Of a stretch of 64,000 nucleotides of DNA, positions 43,605 to 53,183 are shown piece after piece (position 1 is the stretch's first letter; each line of letters opens with the position of its first letter). The stretch covers positions 2,728,001 through 2,792,000 of the forward strand of contig CBDCBQ010000003.1 in the NCBI GenBank assembly GCA_965214415.1, in the 5' to 3' direction. The translations under genes were made by a program, and so were the position numbers. The notes under the pieces were generated by a model. The model worked only from the letters and a program-made list of their open reading frames with translations, did no database searches and was not told the origin of the DNA. The DNA is from RH-AL1 sp965214415. GTDB taxonomy: Bacteria > Pseudomonadota > Alphaproteobacteria > Rhizobiales > Beijerinckiaceae.

Positions 43605-46346
43605 TTGAGCCAGGGGCTGAAGCTCACAAGCAATTGCGTCACCGTCGGGGTCGCCGACGAGCGGGAGAGCGGCCTTGCGGGCCGGATCGCCGTCGAGCGC
43701 GCGCTCGAGGGCGCACCAGCCGGTGCGCCGCGCTGCGCGCTTTTGTTCTCGACGTCGCGGCACGACCCGGCCGCGCTGCTCGCCTCCGTCCGCGACGCGC
43801 TCGGCGGCGGCGTGCCTGTCTACGGCGGCTATGCCGTCGGCATCATCTCCGCGCAGACGCTCGGCTACGACGGCTTCCAGATCGGCCTCGCGCTGTTCTG
43901 GCTCGATGCGGCGCAGCTCGACGTTATTGTCGAGACCGACCTTCACGAGGGCGAGAGCGCCGTCGGCGAGGCGCTGGTCCGCGACCTGTGCGCCCGCAGC
44001 TTCCGCGGCAGTCCGTCGCTCCTGCTGCTGTATGATTCGGTCAATCGCACCGGCAACCGGCTGCGCCTCAACATGGCGACGCCTATCCTCGCGGGCGGGT
44101 TCGACCGCCTGCCGCGCGACATCCCGATCGTTGGCGCCGGGCTCGTCGGCGACATGCAATGTCGTGCGACCCACCAGTGGACCGGCGACAAGGTCGAGGC
44201 GCAGACAGCGCTGCTGTTCGCCTTCTCCGGAGGCATCGAGATCGAGCAGGTCGTGCTGCACGGCTGCCGCCCGGCGAGCGCCTACCATCGCATCACCAAG
44301 GTCGACGACAACGTCGTGCTCGAGATCGACGGGCGCCCCGCCCTCGACGTCGTCGCCGAGCTGCTCGGTCCCGAGTCCGGACGTTCGTGGAAGGACTATC
44401 GGTTCTTCGTCACGCTCGGCGTCAACAAGGGGGATATGTACGGCGCCTTCGATCCCAACAGCTATGCCAATCGAATGTGCATGGCGGTCGATCCCGAGCG
44501 GCGCGGGCTCGTCATGTTCGAGCCGGACCTGCGCGAAGGCGATCTCGTGCAGCTGATGCTGCGAAGCGTCGATTGCGCCTACATCGGCAACAAGATCGGC
44601 GCGTTTCTCGAGGAGCGGAAGGGGCGCAAGCCGATCTTCGCCCTCTACATCGATTGCGCGGGGCGCGCCTCGGCCTATTCGCACATCGACGAGGAGGAGG
44701 CGACCTACGTCCAGGCCGCCCTCGAGGACGTCTGCCCGCTGCTCGGCTTCTATTCCGGCGTCGAGATCGCGCGGGTCGCCGGCGCGCCGCTGGCGCTCGA
44801 TTGGACCGGCGTCCTGTGCTTCTTCTTCGAGCGCGAGGTTCCGAGTGAGCCCACCCCCGTGCGGCTCGAGGCGAGCGTGCCTGCAGCGGCTGCTCTGCGT
44901 GAGCCGGCGCCGGACGAGGTCACCCTTTCCTATTATCGCGAGCACCTCGACAGGGCCGCTGGCGAGCAGGTCCGCTTCGACGCGCGCCTGTCCGCCCTGA
45001 ACCGCCGCCTACGCCAGAAGGAGGAGGGGTTTCGCGTCCTCGCCAACCTGCGCAAGACGATCGACGTGCGGCGGACGAGCCACGAGGTCTACGCGGAGGC
45101 GCTCGGGCTCATCTTGTCCAGCATGGCGATCGACAGGGCGGTCGTGCTCGAGATGTCGCCGGAGGGACTCTTCCACGCCGTGGCGCGGGCCGGCTTCTCG
45201 CAGCGCGACGGCATCAAGCTCGATGCCGTCGCGGTCGAGCTGCCCGAGAGCTTCTACTGCCTGATCGCCAACGAGAGCGACAAGTCGAGCGAGCTTACGC
45301 GCCTGCGGGTCGATCTCGCGCTGCCTTACTTCCTCGGCGTGCCGATCCCCGACCCGCGCCGCTGCGGCGTGCTCCTCGTCGGGCGCGAGCGCGAGATCAA
45401 GCCATTCTTCCCGCCCTTCGACGTCGGCGACGCCGACAATTTCAAGGCGATCGCCAGCTTTCTTGCCTCCGTCACCGACAACATCCGGCTCTACGACGAG
45501 GCCGAGGCGATGGCCGCCTCGTTCCGGCGCTTCGTGCCGGAGGCGTTCCTCAAGATCATCAACCGATCGGACTTCACCCAGATCGAGCTGGGCGACCAGG
45601 TCGCGCGTCACATGTCCGTGCTCGTCACCGACATCCGCTCGTTTACCACCCTGTCCGAGCGCATGACGCCGCCGCAGGTCTTCGCCTTCGTCAACGAGTT
45701 CCTCGCCGAGGTCGGGCCGGTAATCCGCGCCAACAGCGGCTTCGTCAACAAGTACATCGGCGATGCCGTGATGGCGCTGTTCGACCGCGCCGACGACGGC
45801 CTGAACGCTGCGGTCGCGCTGATCCGGCAGGTCGAGACCTTCAACGCGCGGCGCCGGCTCGAGGCCAAGTTCCCGATCCAGATCGGCGTCGCAGTCAATA
45901 GCGGCGACCTGATGCTGGGCGCGATCGGCGAGACCGAGCGGCTCGAGGGCGCCGTGCTCGCCGACGCAGTCAATTTGAGCTTCCGCCTCGAAGCGCTCAC
46001 CAAGATCTATGGCGCGCAAATCCTAACGACCGACGAGACTCTCGCCGAGCTGCGCGGCGGCGGCTTCACGACGCGGCCGATCGACCTCGTCACTGTCAAG
46101 GGCCGGCGCAAGCACATCACGATCATGGAGGTGCTCGACGGCTCTTCGCGGGAGCGGCTTGAGACCAAGCTGATGACCCGCGAGCTCTATACGTCGGGCT
46201 TCCAGGACTTCGAGTACGGCGCCTACGAGGCGGCGGTGCGCGCGTTCCGCGAGGTCGCCAAGCTCGACCCGGAGGATCGCGCGGCCCGCGCGATGATGCT
46301 GAAGGCGCGCAAGCTCGCCGAGGGCGAGAGCTATGTCGACGACTGA
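43605..46346 (+). CDS. FIST-GAF-class III nucleotidyl cyclase
   Basis: A 913-residue protein from TTG 43605 with GGAGG upstream. FIST_N (about 30-230) and FIST_C (about 240-400) form a ligand-sensing module thought to bind small molecules such as amino acids. A coiled linker and a GAF-like domain (about 465-625) follow. The class III cyclase domain (about 664-845) has metal-binding Asp in LVTDIRSFTT and IGDAVMALFD, Lys in FVNKYIGD, and LADAVNLSFR, a Lys/Asp pattern that favours adenylyl cyclase. A TPR-like tail closes the protein. It overlaps the next SulP gene by 14 bp, so the cyclase and transporter are coupled. Confidence 0.9.
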   Translation: MSQGLKLTSNCVTVGVADERESGLAGRIAVERALEGAPAGAPRCALLFSTSRHDPAALLASVRDALGGGVPVYGGYAVGIISAQTLGYDGFQIGLALFWLDAAQLDVIVETDLHEGESAVGEALVRDLCARSFRGSPSLLLLYDSVNRTGNRLRLNMATPILAGGFDRLPRDIPIVGAGLVGDMQCRATHQWTGDKVEAQTALLFAFSGGIEIEQVVLHGCRPASAYHRITKVDDNVVLEIDGRPALDVVAELLGPESGRSWKDYRFFVTLGVNKGDMYGAFDPNSYANRMCMAVDPERRGLVMFEPDLREGDLVQLMLRSVDCAYIGNKIGAFLEERKGRKPIFALYIDCAGRASAYSHIDEEEATYVQAALEDVCPLLGFYSGVEIARVAGAPLALDWTGVLCFFFEREVPSEPTPVRLEASVPAAAALREPAPDEVTLSYYREHLDRAAGEQVRFDARLSALNRRLRQKEEGFRVLANLRKTIDVRRTSHEVYAEALGLILSSMAIDRAVVLEMSPEGLFHAVARAGFSQRDGIKLDAVAVELPESFYCLIANESDKSSELTRLRVDLALPYFLGVPIPDPRRCGVLLVGREREIKPFFPPFDVGDADNFKAIASFLASVTDNIRLYDEAEAMAASFRRFVPEAFLKIINRSDFTQIELGDQVARHMSVLVTDIRSFTTLSERMTPPQVFAFVNEFLAEVGPVIRANSGFVNKYIGDAVMALFDRADDGLNAAVALIRQVETFNARRRLEAKFPIQIGVAVNSGDLMLGAIGETERLEGAVLADAVNLSFRLEALTKIYGAQILTTDETLAELRGGGFTTRPIDLVTVKGRRKHITIMEVLDGSSRERLETKLMTRELYTSGFQDFEYGAYEAAVRAFREVAKLDPEDRAARAMMLKARKLAEGESYVDD

Positions 46347-48528
46347 GTCGCGCCCGAACGCCGGCACTCGCGCGACGAGTCCGCACGCCGTACTCGCGGA
46401 TATCGCGGGCGGCCTCGTCGCCGCGACGAGTTGCCTGCCGTTCTCGATCGCCAACGGCGCGCTGATCTATTCGGGCACCTTCCAGCCGATGCTGGTCGCC
46501 GGGATCGCGGCAGGGCTTCTGACCACCGCGGTGGCGACGATCGTGCTGGCGCTGACGAGCACGTTCAAGCCCGTCGTCGCCACCGCGAACTCGACGACGG
46601 CGGCGCCGCTCGGCGCCATCATGGTTTCGATCTCGCCGGCGCTGGCGCATCTGTCGCCGGAAGCGGCGGCCGCGACCGTGTTCGCGCTCGTCGCCGTGAC
46701 CACGGTGGCCACCGGCCTCGTCCTCGTGGCCCTGGGCGCGGCCCGGCTCGGGCAGATCGTGCGGTTCATCCCTTTTCCCATCGTTGCAGGGTTCATGGGT
46801 GTGACCGGCACGCTGCTGTCGTTCGGCGCGCTCCGCTTCGGAACCGGCGTGCGCATCGTCTGGCGCGACCTCCCCGCCTTTCTCGCGCCGGACAAGGCGA
46901 TCCTGCTGGCGCTGACGATCGCGTTCGCGGCCGTTCTCAGCCTTGTCACGCGACGCTTCAAGCACCCCCTAGTCCTCCCGGGCGTGCTGCTCGCGGCGAT
47001 CCTCGCCACCGTCGCGCTTGTCTACGCGAGCGGGCATTCGATCGAGACCACGCCGGTCGCCGGGCTGTTCCTCGCGTCCAAGACGGGCGCCGTCCCGGTC
47101 ACGCTGCTCCCGCTGCATCCGCCGCTCGCGGCGGACTGGGCGCTGATCCCGCCACTCGTCGGGTCGATCGCCGCCTATGTCGTGCTCGTCGTTTTGGCGA
47201 CGTTGCTCACCAGCAGCGGACTCGAGGCGGCCCTCAACACCGACGCGGACTACGACCGCGAGCTGCGCGCGCAGGGCTTTGCCTGCGCCCTGTCCGGGTT
47301 CAGCGGCGGGTTCGTCGGCAACCCCTCGGTCGGCGCGACCATGGCCAGCGTGGCGATCGGCGCGAAGGGGCGCCTCGGCGGCATCACCAACGGCATCGTC
47401 ATGCTGATCGCGCTGGCCTTCGCCCTGCCGCTGATCGTCTTCGTTCCCCGGTTCGTCGTCGCCGGCCTGCTCCTGCATGTCGGCATCTGGGTGATCGTCA
47501 CCTGGTGCCTCGCCACCCGCACCAAGATGCCACGCGGCGAATGGCTGGTCGTCCTCGGCATCGTCGCCGTCACGGTCTGGGCCGGGCTCGTCGCGGCGGT
47601 GTTCGCCGGTCTGATCGCCGGCTGCATCCTGTTTGCGCTCGAGATGAGCCGGATCAGGGTGGTGCGGCGCGAGTACGGGCCCGACCGCCGCGCCTCGACC
47701 CTGGTGCGCCCGAGCGAGGATCTGGCCATCCTCTCGCGCGACGGCGGGCGCGTCCGCTTCGTCGAGCTCGCCGGCACGCTGTTCTTCGGCTCGGCCTATC
47801 AGCTCCTCGCGCACGTGCGCCGGCTCGTCGAGGCCGCGCCGCTCGACATGCTTGTGCTCGACCTCACCGCGGTGACGGGGTGCGACTCGAGCACGACGGC
47901 CGTCATCACCCGCATGCGGCGGCTGTTGGCCCGCAAGGAGATCGCCTTCGCCGTCGCTGGCGGACCGCCGCAGATGCTCGGGCTGCTGCGCTCCGCCGGC
48001 TGCCTTGCGGCGACTGACAAGGCCTACACCACCCGCAATGAGGCCATCGAGGCGGCCGAGCGACTCGTGCTTGATCGGGTCCCGCGCGATAGCGGGGCCA
48101 AAGCGACGCTCGACGGCTGGCTCGCCGACGCCCTCGGCGACGCAGGTCGCGCGCGCGCCCTCATCGGTGCGATGATCTGCCATGACCAAGCGCCGGGTTC
48201 TTATCTCTGTCGCGAGGGCGAGCCGACGACGACGCTGCTGTTCATCGAGAGCGGACGCGTGGCGGTGATGGTCGGCGAGCCGGCCGTCTGCGTCCGCGTG
48301 TTCGGGCCGCATACGATCGCCGGCGAGCACGGCTTCGTGCTCGGCCTGCCGAGGACCGCGAGCCTGAAGGTCGAGGAACCCGCCCGGGTTTGGAGCCTCG
48401 ATCGCCCGCGTTTCGACAGGCTGCAAGCCGACGACCCGGCGCTGGTGATCGCGTTGATGCGCGACATCGTCCGCCTGCAGTCCGAGCGCCTCGCCTTCGC
48501 GACGCGCCAGAACGCCGCCCTAGCCTGA
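46333..48528 (+). CDS. SulP-family anion transporter with STAS and cyclic-nucleotide-binding domains, copy 1
   Basis: This 731-residue protein has a SulP membrane domain with 10 or more hydrophobic helices (about residues 20-435), including PFPIVAGFMGVTGTLLSFG and VGNPSVGATMAS. A STAS domain follows (about 455-580, with LDLTAVTGCDSSTTAV). A C-terminal cyclic nucleotide-binding domain (about 618-731) has GEHGFVLGLPRTASLKV as the phosphate cassette. SulP proteins move sulfate, bicarbonate or related anions. The domain order suggests gating or regulation by the cyclic nucleotide made by the overlapping upstream cyclase. Confidence 0.9.
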   Translation: MSTTESRPNAGTRATSPHAVLADIAGGLVAATSCLPFSIANGALIYSGTFQPMLVAGIAAGLLTTAVATIVLALTSTFKPVVATANSTTAAPLGAIMVSISPALAHLSPEAAAATVFALVAVTTVATGLVLVALGAARLGQIVRFIPFPIVAGFMGVTGTLLSFGALRFGTGVRIVWRDLPAFLAPDKAILLALTIAFAAVLSLVTRRFKHPLVLPGVLLAAILATVALVYASGHSIETTPVAGLFLASKTGAVPVTLLPLHPPLAADWALIPPLVGSIAAYVVLVVLATLLTSSGLEAALNTDADYDRELRAQGFACALSGFSGGFVGNPSVGATMASVAIGAKGRLGGITNGIVMLIALAFALPLIVFVPRFVVAGLLLHVGIWVIVTWCLATRTKMPRGEWLVVLGIVAVTVWAGLVAAVFAGLIAGCILFALEMSRIRVVRREYGPDRRASTLVRPSEDLAILSRDGGRVRFVELAGTLFFGSAYQLLAHVRRLVEAAPLDMLVLDLTAVTGCDSSTTAVITRMRRLLARKEIAFAVAGGPPQMLGLLRSAGCLAATDKAYTTRNEAIEAAERLVLDRVPRDSGAKATLDGWLADALGDAGRARALIGAMICHDQAPGSYLCREGEPTTTLLFIESGRVAVMVGEPAVCVRVFGPHTIAGEHGFVLGLPRTASLKVEEPARVWSLDRPRFDRLQADDPALVIALMRDIVRLQSERLAFATRQNAALA

Positions 48529-48537
48529 GGTTTGCGA

Positions 48538-50673
48538 ATGCTGCGGGACGCGAGAGCCGCCTTCGTCACGGCAATCTTGTCGCTCGCCTCCAGCTTGTCG
48601 ACCAGCGCGCTCATCTTTTCCGGACCGCTGCAGGCCGACCTCGGCCTCGGCACCGCGGCCGCCCTTGTCACGGCGACGATCACGGCCTGCGTCACAGCCT
48701 TCGCCAGCGAGTTCCGCATCGCGATCGCGAGCCCCGCCTCGACGGTCGCCGCCGCCCTCGCGGTCTCCATAGCGCTGCTCGATCCCGCATTCGCGCGCAT
48801 GTCGCACGATCGGATCGTGCCCACCGTTTTCGCCATTCTAGCAATCACGACATCAGCGACCGGTATCGCTCTCTTGCTTGTGGGACATCTGCGGATGGGC
48901 AAGATCGTCCGCTTCCTGCCCTATCCGGTCGTGGCGGGCTTCATGGGGATCAGCGGCTGGCTCTTGGCATCGGGCGGCTTCCGGCTGACCGCCGGCATGC
49001 CGTTGTCGCCTGCCTCGCTGCCGGCGCTGATGGCGCCGCACGAGCAGATCGTCGTCGCGGCGATGATCGTGTTCGCTCTGTGCCTTTTGGCGGCGCGACT
49101 GATGTTCGCCAATCCCGCGATCATGCCGGGCCTGCTCGTCGCGGGTGTCCTCGCGACGAACGTGGCGGTTGTGCGGATCGGCGCGGCCGATGTCCCGTCG
49201 AACCTCATGTTCAAATCGAACGGCACCGTTCGTGTGGTGCAGCCGTTTGCATCCGACCTGCTGTTGCATGTCGACTGGACGGCGGTGGCATCCATCGCCT
49301 CGAATATCCTCGCGGTGATCTTAATCACGGTCCTGACCACGCTACTCACCTGTACTGGGCTGGAGGCAAATCTCGATGTCGATGCTGATCTTGATCGCGA
49401 GCTGCGCGTGCAGGGAACAGCGAACACGCTGGCGGCGCTGGCCGGCGGCTACGTCGGCTTGATCTCCATTGGCACCACCATGGCGGGCGGTGCCGCCGGC
49501 GCGAGGAGCCGGATCGTCGGCTTCATCAATGCCGGCGTCTGCCTCGCCGCGCTGATCGGCGGTATCTCGCTCGTCGACGACATCCCCCGCTTCGTCGTCG
49601 GCGGCCTTCAGCTGGAGATAGGCGCGGGACTCCTGTGGATCTGGTGCATCGAAAGCCGAACTCGGCTGCCGCTGCCCGAATGGCTGCTCGTCCTTGGCAT
49701 TGTCGCGGTCGCGGTGTGGTTCGGTTTCCTGCCGGCGGTCATCTGCGGAATCGCCGGCGGCTGCGTCCTCTTCGCGGTCGAGATGAGCCGCGTTGACGTC
49801 GTGCGCCGCACCTACGATCTCGACGAGCATTGCTCTTCGGTGGTTCGCGCGGAGACCGAGCTCGCCGCGCTGGCGAATCTAGGATCGCGGGCTAGGATCT
49901 TCGAGCTCGAAGGTTTCATCTTCTTCGGCTCGGCCCGCCAGCTAGCGGAAGCGGTCCGAGCTGCTGTCGAGGCCAAGTCGGGCTGGATCGTCATCGACTT
50001 CACAAAAGTTACCGGCGGCGACTCGAGCGCGACCGCCGTGCTCGGTCGGTCGATCAGGATGCTCCGACACCGCGGTATTGCGCTAATCCTGTCGGGGATC
50101 TCCGCGCATCTCCTCGCGAATTGGAAGAACGCCGCCATCATCGACGACGCGATCGTACTCTCGCCCGATCTCGACGCGGCGCTCGAATTCACCGAAAGCG
50201 CCGTGCTGCGTAATGCCGCGGCGGAGACGATGCCGACGCCGGCGCTTGCCGGTTGGCTCGCAAGATCGCTCGGCAGCACGGAACTGGCCGACCGGCTCCT
50301 GCCGCTGCTCGTGCGAACTGATCTCTTGGAAGGCGCCTACGTGTGCCGGCAGGGCGACCCGACCGACAGCCTCCTCTTCATCGAGCACGGCCGGATCGGC
50401 GTCATGGTCGAATCAGGTGACAAGGAATGCTGCGTCCGCGTGCTCGGCGCGCAGACAATCGCTGGCGAGCAGAGCTTCGTCCTGCGGAGCCCCCGCTCGG
50501 CCAGCCTCAAGGTCGAGGCGGAGGCGACGGTCTGGTCGCTGTCACGACGCAGCTTCGACGATCTCGCGGCGACCGATGCCGACGTCGTCGTCGCGCTCCT
50601 GCGCGGCATCGTGTGCGTCCAGTCCGAGCGTCTGAGCTTCGCCAGTCGTCAGACGGCCGCGCTGGAGCGGTAA
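48538..50673 (+). CDS. SulP-family anion transporter with STAS and cyclic-nucleotide-binding domains, copy 2
   Basis: A 711-residue paralogue of the preceding gene, starting 9 bp after its stop (ATG 48538 with GAGG upstream). SulP helices occupy residues 10-410 (PYPVVAGFMGISGWLLASG). STAS lies at about 430-555 (IDFTKVTGGDSSATAV) and the CNBD at about 597-711 (GEQSFVLRSPRSASLKV). The membrane parts have diverged clearly from copy 1, so the pair is an old duplication and may form a heteromer or carry different anions. It ends 24 bp from a convergent HD-domain gene. Confidence 0.9.
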   Translation: MLRDARAAFVTAILSLASSLSTSALIFSGPLQADLGLGTAAALVTATITACVTAFASEFRIAIASPASTVAAALAVSIALLDPAFARMSHDRIVPTVFAILAITTSATGIALLLVGHLRMGKIVRFLPYPVVAGFMGISGWLLASGGFRLTAGMPLSPASLPALMAPHEQIVVAAMIVFALCLLAARLMFANPAIMPGLLVAGVLATNVAVVRIGAADVPSNLMFKSNGTVRVVQPFASDLLLHVDWTAVASIASNILAVILITVLTTLLTCTGLEANLDVDADLDRELRVQGTANTLAALAGGYVGLISIGTTMAGGAAGARSRIVGFINAGVCLAALIGGISLVDDIPRFVVGGLQLEIGAGLLWIWCIESRTRLPLPEWLLVLGIVAVAVWFGFLPAVICGIAGGCVLFAVEMSRVDVVRRTYDLDEHCSSVVRAETELAALANLGSRARIFELEGFIFFGSARQLAEAVRAAVEAKSGWIVIDFTKVTGGDSSATAVLGRSIRMLRHRGIALILSGISAHLLANWKNAAIIDDAIVLSPDLDAALEFTESAVLRNAAAETMPTPALAGWLARSLGSTELADRLLPLLVRTDLLEGAYVCRQGDPTDSLLFIEHGRIGVMVESGDKECCVRVLGAQTIAGEQSFVLRSPRSASLKVEAEATVWSLSRRSFDDLAATDADVVVALLRGIVCVQSERLSFASRQTAALER

Positions 50674-50697
50674 CAAAGCTGTTCGCGTCCTCTGACG

Positions 50698-51363
50698 TCA
50701 GCCCGCCGCCGACAGGTGCCGGGCGAGATTGCCGCGCGCTGGCGCGTCGAAGCGGTCGGCGATCGCCGCGGAGCGATAGATGATCGGCGCGGCGGCAAAT
50801 TTCCGCAGCAGACGCAGGCGGGCCATTTCAAAGGCCTCGTCGCTGATCCGCGGCGCCTCCGCGCGGAGCAACCGGGTGTTGCGATCGAATACGTCCGGTG
50901 CCTCGCCGAACGGCGTGAGGTCGAGATCGAGCATCCACAGCCGAAGCGTATCGGGGGCATCTGAGGTTGCGCCCTTGACCGAGCGTTGCGCGTAGCCGAG
51001 GTGATCGCTGGTCGCGCGGATCGTCTCGGCCACCCAGGCCCGCTCGTGCGCATCGAGGTCGCTTGCCGCGCTCGCTTCGAGCCAGACCTGCGCCGAGCGC
51101 TCCTCGTTGTCGCCGCGGCTCGGGTCGTAGATGCAGTCGTGGAAGAGGATCGCGCTGGCAATCAGCCGTGCCTCGCGAGCCGCGGTGAACCCTGCTTCCT
51201 GCGCGTATTCGCAATGGCGCCGCCAGAGCAGAGCAACGTGGTCGATGCCGTGGTAGAACCGATCCGCGCCGCGCAACATTGTGTGCGCACGATACTTGGC
51301 GCTCGCGGCGAGCGGGACGGCCGCGACGAGATCGGCCACATCACGCCGCGTGGTGTTCCGCAT
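50698..51363 (-). CDS. HD-superfamily metal-dependent phosphohydrolase (COG4339 type)
   Basis: This 221-residue protein has YHGIDHVALLWRRH, then SAILFHDCIYDP (the HD pair), DNEERSA and ATSDH. This is the metal-ligand set of small predicted HD hydrolases. Its ATG overlaps the stop of the heme cyclase as TGATG, so the two are translationally coupled. A role in degrading a nucleotide product is an inference from this coupling; no substrate is known for this subfamily. Confidence 0.85.
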   Translation of the reverse strand: MRNTTRRDVADLVAAVPLAASAKYRAHTMLRGADRFYHGIDHVALLWRRHCEYAQEAGFTAAREARLIASAILFHDCIYDPSRGDNEERSAQVWLEASAASDLDAHERAWVAETIRATSDHLGYAQRSVKGATSDAPDTLRLWMLDLDLTPFGEAPDVFDRNTRLLRAEAPRISDEAFEMARLRLLRKFAAAPIIYRSAAIADRFDAPARGNLARHLSAAG

Positions 51364-52949
51364 CAGACCGTCTGAGCGGTGTACAGGTCGAGCGCGCGGA
51401 GGGCCTCGGTGAGGCGTCGCTTGACCCGCTCGACCCCCGGCGCGTCGAGCGCCTCGATGTCCAGCACGAGGTCTAGCCCATCGGTATGCTCGGCGATAAT
51501 GCCCGTATGGTCCGTCAGCTCGGCTGATAGACCGTCCACCGCATACGGCACGATCTCGCGGCTGATGCCTTTCATACGGATTGGCGACAAGGGTCGCGCG
51601 TCAACCATGTTGTTGACGAGCGCGAAGGTCTCGTAGCTTAGCATGATCTTGCCGGGCTCGGAGATCGACTGTAGGCGCGCGGCAAGGTTCGCCTCTGCAC
51701 CGATGATCGTATAGTCCATGCGATTGTCGGAGCCGAAATTGCCGACGTTGCAATAGCCCGTGTTGATGCCGATACGCGTCTTGAAAGGCTTCTCGATGCC
51801 GCGTTTGCGCCATTCGATATTAAGGCGCTCCAGCCGCTGCTGCATCTCTGCGGCCATGGCGACGCAGGCGCGCGCGTCGCCGACCGTGCCCTTCGTTTCG
51901 GGATCGCCAAAGAACACTAGCATGGCGTCGCCGATGAACTTGTCGACGGTCCCACCATGGCTCTCGGCGATCGTCGACATCTCGGTGAAATACTCGTTTA
52001 GGAGACCGGTCAGCTCCTCCGGTTGCAGCCGCTCGGTGGTCTCGGTAAAATCCTTAATGTCGGAAAAAAAGATCGTCAGCTTCTTGCGCTCGGTGGCGAT
52101 CACGACGTCCTTCTCGCCGCTGAAGATGCTCTTGTAGATCTGCGGCGGCAGGTACTTGGCGATTTTCATCGAGATGGCGGCAAGGAAAGAGTTCGCCTGG
52201 CTAAGTTCGTCGTTCATGCCGCTTATGAGCTTGGCTTGGCGATGCTGGAGCGCGACGAAGGCGAGCCCCGCGGCCGCCGCCAGAACGAAGTAGCCTAGGA
52301 GATATTTGAAAGCGAAAACGTTCGCATTGATCGGCTGCTGGACCGTGATCTCCTGGATGCCGCGCACGTCACCGACCTTCCAATCGGTTTTCGGGCTGTC
52401 GGGGCTCGTGTTGTGGCAATTGACGCAGACCTGGGCCATCATGACCGGCGTCGCCGTGCGCACTTGGCGATCGAAGATCGAGCCGCTGATCTGCGTGATC
52501 TTCTGTTTTGGATCGGCACGCAGCTGCGCCAGAGCGGTGCGCTCGAAACCGTCGAGGTGGTGGTCTTCTCGGCCACGAAAGGGGAGGTCAGAGACGAATC
52601 GATATTTGACGTCGCCGTCGTGCGAGCTGATGAGGTTGCCAAGCTCGATCGATAAGGTCGCCGGGATCGGGATGCCGCCCGGCGTCGTTTTGAAGTTGTG
52701 AGTGGTCGTGACGTTGACGCCTTTGGCGGCGAGCACGCGGCTCACGACCGCGCTGGCGTAAAAGCCGCGCATATCGTCGATGATGCGGCTGGTTTCCGAC
52801 GCCTGCTGGCGGATTAGCCGGTCCGACAGGTTCCGAAGGTCGAGCCAAACGGCTATTGGCAGAGCGACAAGACCGAGCAGCACGGCGATAACAAGGAGCG
52901 GTGCAATCCGTTTGTTCTGCTGCAAGATGCTTGTATTGTAATTTGTCAT
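51363..52949 (-). CDS. Membrane nucleotidyl cyclase with heme-c type DUF3365 sensor domain
   Basis: This 528-residue protein starts at ATG 52949 with GGGAGG upstream. TM1 is near residues 15-38. The periplasmic DUF3365 (Tll0287-like) domain contains a CVNCH heme-c attachment motif near 175-179. TM2 is near 218-240. A class III cyclase domain (about 290-470) has IFFSDIKDFTETTE and KFIGDAMLVFFGD (metal Asp, Lys) and YTIIGAEANLAARL. A short C-terminal tail follows. The layout suggests sensing of redox state or a gas by c-type heme, with cyclic nucleotide output. It is coupled to the HD gene. Confidence 0.9.
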   Translation of the reverse strand: MTNYNTSILQQNKRIAPLLVIAVLLGLVALPIAVWLDLRNLSDRLIRQQASETSRIIDDMRGFYASAVVSRVLAAKGVNVTTTHNFKTTPGGIPIPATLSIELGNLISSHDGDVKYRFVSDLPFRGREDHHLDGFERTALAQLRADPKQKITQISGSIFDRQVRTATPVMMAQVCVNCHNTSPDSPKTDWKVGDVRGIQEITVQQPINANVFAFKYLLGYFVLAAAAGLAFVALQHRQAKLISGMNDELSQANSFLAAISMKIAKYLPPQIYKSIFSGEKDVVIATERKKLTIFFSDIKDFTETTERLQPEELTGLLNEYFTEMSTIAESHGGTVDKFIGDAMLVFFGDPETKGTVGDARACVAMAAEMQQRLERLNIEWRKRGIEKPFKTRIGINTGYCNVGNFGSDNRMDYTIIGAEANLAARLQSISEPGKIMLSYETFALVNNMVDARPLSPIRMKGISREIVPYAVDGLSAELTDHTGIIAEHTDGLDLVLDIEALDAPGVERVKRRLTEALRALDLYTAQTV

Positions 52950-53183
52950 CAAGTCCTCCCGAGATGCCGACGCGAAGCTCCATCGTTGGGAGTGATCGAC
53001 AATTTGGCACAATGCTTAGCACTTTGAGAGCCCAGATCGCGCACCTTTCACCATAAATCGCTTTTACGCATATGTGCAGGTCCCGCGGCTTCCGCTCCGG
53101 CGCCGTCCAGCCGCGCTGTGCTCGCTCAACTCCCTCCACGCCTGTCGCAGCAGGATGGCCCGCCGCGCCTGTCGCTGCTGCGC

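Noticed and set aside
43602..46019. Long minus-strand open frames opposite the FIST cyclase
   Set aside because: They are GC-driven antisense shadows rich in Arg, Asp and Val. The plus strand has three recognisable domains.
46969..48426. 485-codon minus-strand frame opposite SulP copy 1
   Set aside because: Arg/Asp/Gly/Gln-rich low-complexity sequence typical of an antisense frame; the SulP frame is certain.
53013..53183. Small gene between the heme cyclase and Hint fragment F
   Set aside because: Open frames here are Arg/Pro-rich shadows without ribosome-binding sites.
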